Positions 17,814 through 26,087 of a DNA stretch of 64,000 nucleotides are shown here, in pieces; position 1 is the first letter of the stretch, and the number at the start of each line of letters is the position of its first letter. The stretch is from Runella defluvii. Its GTDB lineage: Bacteria > Bacteroidota > Bacteroidia > Cytophagales > Spirosomataceae. The notes under the pieces are model-generated. The model had not been told where the DNA came from and did not search any database. It worked only from the letters and a program-made list of their open reading frames with translations. The stretch is taken from assembly GCF_014195535.1 (NCBI RefSeq), contig NZ_JACIBY010000006.1:186001-250000 (forward strand). The letters are read 5' to 3'. The translations under genes and the position numbers were made by a program.

Positions 17814-19145
17814 TCAATGTCCCCAAATCAGGGAGCCAATGGCAAAAATATTAATAATCCAGAGCGTTGGCGAGACGTCTTTTGTTTGGCCTGTCATCGT
17901 TTTTAAAACACTCCAACTCAAAAAACCAAAGATGATGCCTTGGGTGATGGAATAACTGAACGGAATCAGGACAAGGGCGAGCAAACAAGGGATGGCTTCG
18001 TCCATGCGCGACCAGTCAATTTTAGTGACGGGTTTCATCATAAATGCCCCCACAATCACCAACGCAGGTGCGGTAGCAATACTAGGCACCACCGACAGCA
18101 AGGGCGACAAAAACATGAAAGGCAAAAACAAAAAAGCGGCGATTACGGCGGTTAGACCTGTACGCCCTCCTTGCTCTATCCCCACCGCCGACTCGATGTA
18201 AGCAGTGCCTGGACTTGTCCCCAAGACCCCCGCCAGTGTAGTAGCCACGGCGTCGGTTAGTAGCGATTCTTTGATGTGACGCGGGTCGCCGTTTTCGTCG
18301 TACAAATCGGCGGCTTCGGCCACTCCTACGAAGGTCGATAAGCTATCGAAGAGGTCAGTGAAAGCAAAAGCAAAAATAACGGGGAACAACGCCAGGCTCA
18401 ACGAACCGCCTAAATCGAGTTGAAACAAAAGGCTAAAATCGGGCGAAGCAAGCAGGCCGTTCCAGTTGACGAGGGCTTTTTGACCAAAATTAATCGCTGA
18501 CGCATCGCCCCACCAACGGCCAATGGGAATGGCTAAAAGCGTGGTCGTAATAATACCAATGACAATCCCGCCCGTAACGCGCTTTGCGACCAACACCGCC
18601 GTTACTAGCAAACCTACCAAAAACGTAATCAGAACGGGGTCTTTGAGGTTGCCAATCCCAACGAGCGTAGCAGGATTGCCAACAATAAATTTGGCATTTG
18701 TAAAACCAATCAAGGTAATAAACAAGCCAATGCCCGACGAAATGGCATACCGTAGCGGTTTAGGAATGGCCTTAACAATGTGCGTACGGACGTTGAAAAT
18801 GGATAAAATCAAAAACAATACGCCCGCCCAGAACACCGCACCAAGCGCTGTTTGCCAAGCGATTCCCATTCCTTTGACTACCGTAAAAGTAAAGAAGGCA
18901 TTCAGCCCCATGCCAGGCGCAACGAGCAACGGGTTTTTGGCATATAATCCCATCATCAAGCTACAAAAGAACGACAGCAAGACGGTCGCCGTCAGGACGG
19001 CTCCAAAGGGCAAACCTGCTTGGCTTAAAATGGCGGGGTTAACGACGATAATGTACATCGTTGCCAAAAATGACGATACCCCCGCAATGGTTTCGGTACG
19101 AAGGGTAGTTTGGTGATGGGAAAGCGAAAAGTAACGTTCGAGCAT
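17814..19145 (-). CDS. NCS2/AzgA-type purine permease
   Basis: 443 residues, about 12-14 hydrophobic segments. Matches the AzgA-like branch of NCS2 nucleobase:cation symporters (adenine, guanine, hypoxanthine): TETIAGVSSFLATMYIIVVNP near the N-terminus, APGMGLNAFFTFTVV, FAFTDLFDSLSTFVG and GTSPGTAYIESAVGIEQGGRTG. Inner-membrane uptake of purine bases. The 112-bp leader upstream contains a long structured hairpin; it does not show purine-riboswitch core features. Confidence 0.92.
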   Translation of the reverse strand: MLERYFSLSHHQTTLRTETIAGVSSFLATMYIIVVNPAILSQAGLPFGAVLTATVLLSFFCSLMMGLYAKNPLLVAPGMGLNAFFTFTVVKGMGIAWQTALGAVFWAGVLFLILSIFNVRTHIVKAIPKPLRYAISSGIGLFITLIGFTNAKFIVGNPATLVGIGNLKDPVLITFLVGLLVTAVLVAKRVTGGIVIGIITTTLLAIPIGRWWGDASAINFGQKALVNWNGLLASPDFSLLFQLDLGGSLSLALFPVIFAFAFTDLFDSLSTFVGVAEAADLYDENGDPRHIKESLLTDAVATTLAGVLGTSPGTAYIESAVGIEQGGRTGLTAVIAAFLFLPFMFLSPLLSVVPSIATAPALVIVGAFMMKPVTKIDWSRMDEAIPCLLALVLIPFSYSITQGIIFGFLSWSVLKTMTGQTKDVSPTLWIINIFAIGSLIWGH

Positions 19146-19182
19146 GGAGAGAAGGTGGAGGTTTGAGTAGCAGTAAAAATAA

Positions 19183-19238
19183 GAATGCCATTGCAGAAAG
19201 TAAAGCTTTGAAACATTTACTCGCCCGCAATGGCATTC
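19183..19238 (-). terminator. Long two-part hairpin in front of NCS2 gene
   Basis: GAATGCCATTGC (19183-19194) pairs perfectly with GCAATGGCATTC (19227-19238); AGTAAA/TTTACT form a second inner stem. On the minus strand it starts 20 bp after the ferredoxin stop and is followed by TTATTTTTAC, so it may terminate that operon or attenuate entry into the permease gene. Confidence 0.6.
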
Positions 19239-19257
19239 AAAAAATCAAAAGAACGGC

Positions 19258-19563
19258 TTAGAATGGAAGTTTTAAGCGCTCCACTGGCGTATTGTTTACC
19301 AAGTGGCTTTCTACGATTTCTTCGACGTCAGACAACTGGACATTGCCGTAAAAAATACCTTCAGGATATACCACCAAGGCAGGACCCAAAGCGCACACAT
19401 CGAGGCATCCTGCTTTTTGAGCGCGGATATCAATATGGAGATTTTTGTCTTTCAACGATGTCTTGAAGGCATCTACTAGGGCCGTTCCGTGTTCGGCGCC
19501 ACAACATTTCTTGCCACCATCTTTTTGGTTAGCGCAAATAAAAACGTGCTTTTTGTATTTCAT
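19258..19563 (-). CDS. Thioredoxin-like [2Fe-2S] ferredoxin
   Basis: 101 residues. Cysteines in FICANQKDGGKKCC and KAGCLDVCALGP give the CxnC...CxxxC pattern of the thioredoxin-fold 2Fe-2S family (Shethna/HoxE-like), with YPEGIFYGNV as the typical C-terminal strand. Small cytoplasmic electron carrier with unknown partner. It starts 3 bp after the Prc stop, so the two are almost certainly co-transcribed; that pairing has no obvious functional reason. Confidence 0.88.
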   Translation of the reverse strand: MKYKKHVFICANQKDGGKKCCGAEHGTALVDAFKTSLKDKNLHIDIRAQKAGCLDVCALGPALVVYPEGIFYGNVQLSDVEEIVESHLVNNTPVERLKLPF

Positions 19564-19566
19564 AAA

Positions 19567-21666
19567 TTAGCGTTTGGCCATCGAAGGCGACTTTATCAAC
19601 GCAATATAGTCAGCCAAGATGCGCTCAGTTTCAATCATGTAAATGTCTTTTTTCTTTTTGTCGGCAGGCTTGGTAGCTACCGTACCTTCGTCGTCATCCT
19701 CCTCTTCGGTTTCCAACTTTTTCAACGCCTGACGTTTTTTCTCCGCTTCTTCGCGTTCTTTCTTACGTTTGGTTTCTTGGAGAGAAACAACGGTATTTTC
19801 GCGGGCTTTTCTGAAAAGCTCAAGTTCTTCCGTAAACGTTTTCAACTCGGGCTCGTTTTTGAGGCGTTGTTGGTATTTTTCACGCAGCTTTTCTACTTGT
19901 TTTTCGTTCAAGTATTTCGTCAAATCATAACGAGTAGTCGCAATTTGATCCCAAGGGAGCGCCGTTGGTTGTGAACTTTCACCGTATTCTGCGGCACTAA
20001 ACGCCGACGGGAACTCAATGTCAGGTGACACTCCTTTGCGCTGCGTGCTGCTACCATTGATGCGGTAAAACTTCGCAACAGTGATATTGATTTGGCCCAA
20101 TTTGTCGGGGTCTTTAATCCACTGGTTCAAGTCCACCATGGTTTGTACCGTACCTTTGCCGTAAGTTTGCTCGCCCAATACGATACCACGTTTGTAGTCT
20201 TGAATAGCCGCCGCAAAAATTTCGGAAGCAGAGGCACTGAAACGGTTGGTAAGTACCGCGAGTGGCCCGTCGTAATTTACTTCGGGATTGAGGTCAGATT
20301 GAACTTCTGTTTCTCCCGTTTGCTCACGAACTTGCACTACAGGCCCTTTTGAGATAAACAAACCAGTGAGTGAAATAGCTTCCGTAAGCGAACCACCACC
20401 GTTGTTACGAAGGTCAATCACTACCCCTTCTACGTTTTCAGCTTTGAGTGAATCCAATAGCTTTTGTACGTCGCGGGTGGTACTTGCAAAATCTTTATCA
20501 CGTTTGCCAGCACTCTCGAAGTCACGGTAGAACGACGGAATCTGAATAATTCCAATCTTATAATCGTGTTTGTTTTGAGTAATGGTAACCACTTCCTTTT
20601 TAGCCCGAGAAGTCTGCAAATTTACTTTTTCGCGCGCCAAACGGATTTCTTTTGGAGGATCGCTTGGAAGGGCATCCGCCGCTAAAACTTGCAAACGAAC
20701 AACCGTTCCTTTAGCTCCTTTGATTTTCTTTACGGCATCGTCCACGTACCAACCAACGATATCTTCGTATTTCCCTTCGTCGCCTTGGGCTACCCCGATG
20801 ATACGGTCATCTTTTTTCAAGCGCTTGTCTTTGAAAGCAGGCCCACCTGGCACCACTTCTACGACTTTGATGTAGTTTCCGTCTTCGCGAAGCACCGCAC
20901 CGATCCCCTCAAGGGCTTGGTACATATCTTGCTTGAAGCGGTCAGACTCAGCAGGTGAAAAATACCGCGTGTGCGGGTCAAGCACTTCGCAGAAAGCGTT
21001 CATGTACATTTGGAAGACTTGCTCGCTGCGAAAACGGCCTAAGTTACGCTCACGGTTTTTGTAGCGGTCTTTGAGTAACGTAACGATAGAAGAATCGGGT
21101 TTGCCCGAAATTCTAAGCTCAAGTGCCTCGTTTTTAATCAGTTTACGCCAAACTTCATTCAACTCGTCGGGCGTTTTCGCCCAAGCTACTTTTTCACGGT
21201 CGGTATTGAATGATTCATCGACCATAAAATCAAAAGAAGGCTTCGTCAATAGTTTCTCAATGTAAGCACTACGCTCGCGATAGCGTTTTCTAAACGTATT
21301 GTACATATCGTAAGCCGCAGTTAAGTCTCCATTGCTAAGTGACTCATCCAATTGGTTACGGTATTTTTCAAACGACTGTACATCACTCGCTAAGAAATAA
21401 AGCTTTGCACGGTCAATCTCATTAAGATAGTTCTCATACATTTTATTCGACAACGAATCGTTGAGACCAAATTTGCGGTAATGGTATCCCGAGAAAATTT
21501 TGGTCACGTACGCCTCCACCTTTTCTTGGGTGATGGTAGGCTTCAAGTCGTCTTCACTAATGGCAGAGGGGTGAGAAGCAATCACTCCCCGCGAGCGAGA
21601 ATCATCAGGTTGCAGGCCAAGCAGCAACACTGGAGCTAAGGCGATTAATAGGCTTTTCATTTTCAT
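19567..21666 (-). CDS. Carboxy-terminal processing protease (Prc/Tsp, S41)
   Basis: 699 residues, the length of long Prc-type enzymes. Signal peptide MKMKSLLIALAPVLLLG. An N-terminal tail-specific protease domain, a PDZ domain around 240-340 (VVPGGPAFKDKRLKKDDRI), then the S41 catalytic domain: Ser in RFSASASEIFAAA and Lys in EQTYGKGTVQTM, with VIDLRNNGGGSL. The C-terminal 110 residues are a charged Lys/Glu-rich coiled region (DUF3340 type). Periplasmic protease that trims or degrades envelope proteins from their C-termini. Upstream partner of the 2Fe-2S gene and downstream of FKBP. Confidence 0.93.
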   Translation of the reverse strand: MKMKSLLIALAPVLLLGLQPDDSRSRGVIASHPSAISEDDLKPTITQEKVEAYVTKIFSGYHYRKFGLNDSLSNKMYENYLNEIDRAKLYFLASDVQSFEKYRNQLDESLSNGDLTAAYDMYNTFRKRYRERSAYIEKLLTKPSFDFMVDESFNTDREKVAWAKTPDELNEVWRKLIKNEALELRISGKPDSSIVTLLKDRYKNRERNLGRFRSEQVFQMYMNAFCEVLDPHTRYFSPAESDRFKQDMYQALEGIGAVLREDGNYIKVVEVVPGGPAFKDKRLKKDDRIIGVAQGDEGKYEDIVGWYVDDAVKKIKGAKGTVVRLQVLAADALPSDPPKEIRLAREKVNLQTSRAKKEVVTITQNKHDYKIGIIQIPSFYRDFESAGKRDKDFASTTRDVQKLLDSLKAENVEGVVIDLRNNGGGSLTEAISLTGLFISKGPVVQVREQTGETEVQSDLNPEVNYDGPLAVLTNRFSASASEIFAAAIQDYKRGIVLGEQTYGKGTVQTMVDLNQWIKDPDKLGQINITVAKFYRINGSSTQRKGVSPDIEFPSAFSAAEYGESSQPTALPWDQIATTRYDLTKYLNEKQVEKLREKYQQRLKNEPELKTFTEELELFRKARENTVVSLQETKRKKEREEAEKKRQALKKLETEEEDDDEGTVATKPADKKKKDIYMIETERILADYIALIKSPSMAKR

Positions 21667-21746
21667 AAACTGATTTATTGACTTTAGTGTGGCGACTTCT
21701 AAAACCAGCCTTGCGAGTGGATGTCAAAAGCGACAACCCGCTAAAA

Positions 21747-22526
21747 TCATTTAACTATTTCTAACAACTCTACTTCAAAAACAAGGGCAGAATACGGTTT
21801 GATGGTTGGGCCAGCCGAACGCTCACCGTATGCTAAGTTATAAGGAATAAACAATTTCCATTTCGACCCCACAGGCATCAATTGAAGGGCTTCTACCCAG
21901 CCTTGAATGACACCACCTACAGGAAACTCGGCAGGTTGGCCACGTTGTACTGAGCTATCAAATACTGTTCCGTCAATAAGCGTGCCGTGGTAATGGGTTC
22001 TTACGGTGTTATTGGCCGTTGGTTTAGGGCCATCACCTGCTTTCATAATTTCATACTGCAAACCACTTGGAAGTGTAACTACGCCGCTTTTCTTTTTGTT
22101 TTCTTCCAAAAACTTTTCGCCAGCTAATTTCACAACTTCGTACTTTTTAGCTTCTTCCGACTGCTGCTTGGCTTGAAGTTTGTTAAAGAAATTGCCAAGA
22201 ATCATCTGCGCCTGAGAATCGTCGAGGTCGGTTTTGCTCGACTTCAACACATCCTGAATGGCTTTAGAAAGTAAGCCTACATTGATTTTATCAAGTCCTT
22301 GCCCTTTTAAGTTTTGGGCAATATTCATACCTATACTATAAGCAACGGAATCTAACTCGTTTGTCATTTTTAACCCTGTCGCAGGTTTGCCTGGCGTAGC
22401 AGTTTTGGCAGGTGCGGCTGTTTTAGCAGCAGGTGTAGCAGGTTTTACGGGCGCTTTCTTGGTTTGAGCAAATGAAACAACGGTTGATGCTATTACCGTG
22501 AGGGTCAGCGCGATGGGATACTTCAT
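21747..22526 (-). CDS. FKBP-type peptidyl-prolyl isomerase, periplasmic
   Basis: 259 residues from the ATG at 22526, which opens a clean signal peptide (MKYPIALTLTVIASTVVSFA); the extra 10 codons upstream are rejected. An Ala/Pro/Lys/Thr-rich linker of about 28 residues follows, then a helical FKBP_N dimerisation domain and the FKBP_C catalytic domain (RTHYHGTLIDGTVFDSS, GVIQGWVEALQLMPVGSK, FIPYNLAYGERSAG). Folding catalyst/chaperone like FkpA/Mip. It is upstream of Prc on the same strand with an 80-bp gap. Confidence 0.92.
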   Translation of the reverse strand: MKYPIALTLTVIASTVVSFAQTKKAPVKPATPAAKTAAPAKTATPGKPATGLKMTNELDSVAYSIGMNIAQNLKGQGLDKINVGLLSKAIQDVLKSSKTDLDDSQAQMILGNFFNKLQAKQQSEEAKKYEVVKLAGEKFLEENKKKSGVVTLPSGLQYEIMKAGDGPKPTANNTVRTHYHGTLIDGTVFDSSVQRGQPAEFPVGGVIQGWVEALQLMPVGSKWKLFIPYNLAYGERSAGPTIKPYSALVFEVELLEIVK

Positions 22527-22650
22527 GCAATTAGAAAAATTTGGGATTAAAATCAATTTTTGATAGTTTTCGTAAATAAACGCAAAAATGTCCGAAAAAA
22601 GTTTGGAAGAATGAATTATTTGAAATTAATACCCCATATTGGGTTATTTG

Positions 22651-22658
22651 TATTTTTG
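22651..22658 (+). promoter_or_regulatory. -7 element for esterase gene
   Basis: TATTTTTG matches TAnnTTTG exactly. Transcription would begin about 22665, leaving a leader of under 20 nt before the TTG start at 22683. No good -33 box at the usual distance. Confidence 0.4.
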
Positions 22659-22682
22659 TTGCCTTTCAAAGCTTTTATCTAA

Positions 22683-23519
22683 TTGGAACACTTCATCACT
22701 CCTTCTGAACTGGTCGTAAAACACGACACAACACTTCATTCGCAGCACCTGCATCGCGACATTGTCATGGACGTGGTGTTACCGCCTCACTATGAGGCAA
22801 CGAATACGGCCTATCCCGTATTGTACATGAACGACGGACAGGATTTAGAACGCCTACAAATGACGCGTGTGCTAAGTGAGTTGTATCACCATCAGCAAGT
22901 GCCTCCTTTTATTCTTGTAGCAGTACATTGCGGTGAGCGCATTCAAGAATACGGCACAGCAACCCAAGCCGATTACAAACACCGTGGTGCAAGAGCCGGG
23001 GCTTATACTTCGTTTGTACTAGAAGAGCTTCTTCCTTACATCAAAAACCAGTATCGAGTTCTGACAGGCCCGCCGCACACGGTCTTTTGCGGGTTTTCGC
23101 TGAGCGGCTTGTCGGCGTTTGATATTGTGTGGCATCATCCCCAAATATTTGGCAAAGCGGGGGCTTTTTCAGGGTCGTTTTGGTGGCGCCAACGGGCTTA
23201 CGAAAATCATTACGACGACCACCAAGACCGCATTATGCACCGTTTGGTGCGCGAATCGTCGGTACGGCGAGAGCAATTTAAAGAACTTACGCCCACTTTT
23301 TGGTTCCAAACGGGCACCGACGATGAAAAAGACGACCGAAACCACAACGGGATCATTGATTCTATAGAAGATACGCTAGACCTTGTAGCCGAACTCGAAC
23401 GAAAAGGATTTCGGTGGGGCAAAGAAGTGCGCTACGTAGAGGTAAAAGGCGGGCATCACGACCAAGCAACGTGGTCACGGATAATGCCAGATTTCTTGCA
23501 GTGGGCTTTTGGTAACTAA
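22683..23519 (+). CDS. Esterase D-like alpha/beta hydrolase (PF00756), TTG start
   Basis: 278 residues. Alpha/beta hydrolase of the putative esterase family: nucleophile Ser in FCGFSLSGLSAF, His near GGHHDQATW, Asp in the GTDDEKDDRNHNG loop. No signal peptide, so cytoplasmic. The only start that keeps the conserved N-terminal strands (LHSQHLHRDIVMDVVLPPHY) is TTG at 22683, directly after an in-frame stop; the first ATG at 22767 lies inside the domain. Related proteins include siderophore-ester and S-formylglutathione hydrolases; the substrate here is unknown. Confidence 0.85.
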   Translation: MEHFITPSELVVKHDTTLHSQHLHRDIVMDVVLPPHYEATNTAYPVLYMNDGQDLERLQMTRVLSELYHHQQVPPFILVAVHCGERIQEYGTATQADYKHRGARAGAYTSFVLEELLPYIKNQYRVLTGPPHTVFCGFSLSGLSAFDIVWHHPQIFGKAGAFSGSFWWRQRAYENHYDDHQDRIMHRLVRESSVRREQFKELTPTFWFQTGTDDEKDDRNHNGIIDSIEDTLDLVAELERKGFRWGKEVRYVEVKGGHHDQATWSRIMPDFLQWAFGN

Positions 23520-23621
23520 GCCCATCCCCTTTGCTTTAACATGATTTTAATTTTTTTTTCATGTGGTATTAATAGTCAAGTAGGTGCTTTGTGAGCGTAA
23601 ACAATACTTAAAAAGCGCACC

Positions 23622-24998
23622 ATGAAGCACCTTATTTGGATGCTCCTTCTTACGGGAGGAATTGCTACGGCACAGGATTCGGTCAAACCTGCTCCCGACA
23701 AAAATGAGTTAAAATACAACCTAAATGCGTCGGGTACGCACTTCTTTAAAGCTACTTTTTTGAATCAGACTTGGGTACGCTTCAACCAAAGCAATCCAGG
23801 TACGACTGTGATAAATGAATCTGCCTCACAAACCTTAGATTTAGGTCTTCGTCGGACGCGTATGCAGTTGTTTGGGCAGATTTCCGACCGCGCCTTTGTG
23901 TATTTCCAATTGGGAATGAACAACTTCAACTTCCTGAACGGTTTTCCTGCTTTGGGAAATGCCCAAGGAGTACCTACCAACCGTAAAGTAGGCTTTTTTA
24001 TCCATGATGCCGTGGTAGAATATTCGGCTTTTGCCAACAAAGATTGGTTAAAAATTGGGGGTGGACTAACCATCTTGAACGGACTTTCGCGTTTTAGCCA
24101 GCCGAGTGTTACCACGATTATGACGATGGATGTGCCTGTGTTTGCGCAAGCCACTGTGGACCAAACCGATGAGTTTTCTCGCAAACTCACCGTCTATGCC
24201 CGTGGTCAGGTAGGCAAATGGGATTATCGTATAGGATTAACCGACCCATTCCCCATCACCACCAACGGCGCTGCTACGCCAGCGATTTCGACCAACTCTA
24301 GCTTCGCGGCCAAAGGCCACCACAAGCAATACCAAGGTTTTTTGGTGTATAATTTGTTCGACAAAGACACGCACCAAACACCTTACATGACAGGCACTTA
24401 TTTAGGAAAAAAGAAGATTTTGAACCTAGAAGGCGGGTTTATTTCTCAGAAAAAAGCAATGTGGAACACCGCCAACCAAGGCAAAGACACGGTGTATAAT
24501 GCGATGAATTTGTGGTCGTTGGCATTGTTTGCTGATATGCCAATCAATAAGGCTAAAGGAACTGCCTTTTCGGGATACTTAGGCTATTTTCATACCGACT
24601 ACGGCCCCAATTATTTACGTTTTAATGGCATCATGAATCCTGCCAGTGGAACTACTCAAGGGCTTTCGGGGGTATCGGGTGTGCAAGGCAATGCGTTTCC
24701 GATGTTTGGAACAGGAAGTGTGGTCTATAGCCAACTGGGCTACTTGTGTGCCGCCGATTTGTTGGGCAAAAACGGTACTTTAATGCCCTACGCCACGGCT
24801 CAAGTAGCCAACTACCAGCGCTTGTCAAAAACGGCAAGTATTTACAGTGTAGGGGTGAATTGGCTCATTAAAGGCCATAACTCCAAAATTACACTCGATT
24901 ATCAAAACCGTCCAGTGTATCAAAATGCGACCGACGGCCGCCTGAGCCCCAACGGTCGCCGAAGTGCCCTGACGTTACAATATCAGATTTTTATCTAA
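23622..24998 (+). CDS. Outer-membrane porin, phosphate-selective porin O/P-like
   Basis: 458 residues with a signal peptide (MKHLIWMLLLTGGIATA). The rest alternates aromatic and polar residues as in a beta-barrel and ends in LTLQYQIFI with a terminal aromatic-type strand. LGLRRTRMQLFGQISDRAFVY and AVVEYSAFANKDWLKIGGG resemble OprO/OprP-family barrels found in Bacteroidota. Probable outer-membrane channel; selectivity cannot be read. Monocistronic: divergent or separated neighbours and a strong terminator about 50 bp downstream. Confidence 0.75.
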   Translation: MKHLIWMLLLTGGIATAQDSVKPAPDKNELKYNLNASGTHFFKATFLNQTWVRFNQSNPGTTVINESASQTLDLGLRRTRMQLFGQISDRAFVYFQLGMNNFNFLNGFPALGNAQGVPTNRKVGFFIHDAVVEYSAFANKDWLKIGGGLTILNGLSRFSQPSVTTIMTMDVPVFAQATVDQTDEFSRKLTVYARGQVGKWDYRIGLTDPFPITTNGAATPAISTNSSFAAKGHHKQYQGFLVYNLFDKDTHQTPYMTGTYLGKKKILNLEGGFISQKKAMWNTANQGKDTVYNAMNLWSLALFADMPINKAKGTAFSGYLGYFHTDYGPNYLRFNGIMNPASGTTQGLSGVSGVQGNAFPMFGTGSVVYSQLGYLCAADLLGKNGTLMPYATAQVANYQRLSKTASIYSVGVNWLIKGHNSKITLDYQNRPVYQNATDGRLSPNGRRSALTLQYQIFI

Positions 24999-25049
24999 CA
25001 AAAGAGTTTTCCATCCTTCAGTAGAGTAAAGGTTTAGGTATCGTGTGAG

Positions 25050-25083
25050 AATCCGACTTTTCGATGAGAAGTCGGATTTTTGT
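25050..25083 (+). terminator. Rho-independent terminator after porin
   Basis: AATCCGACTT (25050-25059) pairs with AAGTCGGATT (25069-25078) and runs into TTTTG. It is 52 bp after the porin stop. Confidence 0.85.
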
Positions 25084-25136
25084 TTGTTAGAACTGCCCCA
25101 ACTGACAATTTTAGTTTTTGTGTAAAACTGTACTAT

Positions 25137-25171
25137 TTGTGAGGAAATGGCGATTTTATATCTTATCTTTG
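25137..25171 (+). promoter_or_regulatory. Promoter for candidate small RNA
   Basis: TTG at 25137-25139 and TATCTTTG at 25164-25171 (perfect TAnnTTTG) with a 24-nt spacer, a little longer than the usual 19-20. It lies between two terminators and no ORF starts before the second one. Confidence 0.45.
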
Positions 25172-25177
25172 ACTTGT

Positions 25178-25296
25178 AACTACGTCTCGTGGCATTGCTA
25201 AGAGACTTACTATAGACACATCATCAATCTTTTTTTGAAAACTAGGTCAAGTGTTTGTGAGCAAAAAAAGCTACCTTCTTAGGGTAGCTTTTTTTT
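25178..25296 (+). ncRNA. Candidate intergenic small RNA, about 120 nt
   Basis: Between the porin terminator and the SGNH gene there is a self-contained unit: a -7 element, a hairpin GTCTC/GAGAC at about 25184-25206, an unpaired T/A-rich middle, and a strong T-tailed hairpin at its end. No ATG-led reading frame of useful size is present. It does not contain the conserved SRP or tmRNA cores. Identity unknown. The gap 24999-25352 holds nothing else. Confidence 0.4.
25263..25296 (+). terminator. Terminator of candidate small RNA
   Basis: AAAAGCTACC pairs with GGTAGCTTTT across TTCTTAG-type loop sequence and continues into eight T residues. The A tract on the left arm pairs with part of the T run. 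It precedes the SGNH gene by 56 bp. Confidence 0.8.
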
Positions 25297-25352
25297 CGGT
25301 CTAAGCGTAAATTCTAACCGTTTGGCGCTTTCAACTAGAAAACACTCCACCT

Positions 25353-26084
25353 ATGACCCCTTTAGTTACCAAACGCAACTTTTTTGTAAGTAGCTTTTTA
25401 TTGCTTCTAGTGGTGGCTTCCTGCCAACGTAGTAACCTCACCTATCAACCCATTGCTGAACCTTTTGCGCTAGACTATAAAATCGACCGCTCTGAAGAGG
25501 AAATTAAGAAATTTGAGCAAGAAGATGCCACGAAGGGTATCAAAAAAGGCCAAGTTGTTTTGTACGGAAGTTCCAGTTGGCGCCTATGGAAAGACATGGC
25601 AACCGACTTAGCCCCATTGCCCGTCGTCAACCGTGGCTTTGGAGGTTCTACCATTCCCGAACTGATTCATTATGCAGAACGAACGGTGATTCCGCACGAG
25701 CCGAAATTATTGGTTGTTTACGGAGGAGAGAATGATTTATCAGGAAAAAAATTCAAGTCGGCCGAACAGCTTTTTGACTCTTACCGTGATTTTGTATCGC
25801 TCATTCAGAAGCGTTCTCCCAAAACTCACATTTGCTTTGTGTCAATGAAACTATCGCCGTCGCGCCGCCAACATTGGCCTGAAGTGACCAAAGGCAATCA
25901 AATGGTAAAAGCCTTCAGTACGGGGAAACGTTTGTCGTACGTGGATATTAATCCCGCATTATTCCACCCTAATGGTACGGTAAAAAGCGAACTATATACC
26001 AAAGACAGCCTACACATCAACCCGCAAGGCTATCGTGAATACGCCAAAATTCTTGTTCCTTTTCTACAAAAAAAATACAAATAG
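25353..26084 (+). CDS. SGNH/GDSL hydrolase lipoprotein
   Basis: 243 residues. Signal peptide ending in the lipobox VVASC (Cys about residue 24), so probably membrane anchored on the periplasmic side. SGNH blocks visible in order: VLYGSSSW (Ser), RGFGGSTIPE (Gly), YGGENDLSG (Asn) and DSLHINPQGY (Asp-x-x-His). Likely acts on acyl or acetyl esters of glycans or lipids. It is followed after 3 bp by the serine hydrolase gene, suggesting an operon of two exported hydrolases. Confidence 0.88.
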   Translation: MTPLVTKRNFFVSSFLLLLVVASCQRSNLTYQPIAEPFALDYKIDRSEEEIKKFEQEDATKGIKKGQVVLYGSSSWRLWKDMATDLAPLPVVNRGFGGSTIPELIHYAERTVIPHEPKLLVVYGGENDLSGKKFKSAEQLFDSYRDFVSLIQKRSPKTHICFVSMKLSPSRRQHWPEVTKGNQMVKAFSTGKRLSYVDINPALFHPNGTVKSELYTKDSLHINPQGYREYAKILVPFLQKKYK

Positions 26085-26087
26085 AGC

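Noticed and set aside
19146-19257. Purine riboswitch in front of the NCS2 permease
   Set aside because: No three-way junction core or conserved loop residues of the purine aptamer are visible; only a long hairpin.
25178-25296. SRP RNA, 6S RNA or tmRNA at the intergenic RNA candidate
   Set aside because: The conserved SRP domain core is absent, the unit is too short for tmRNA, and the 6S bulged-rod shape is not apparent.
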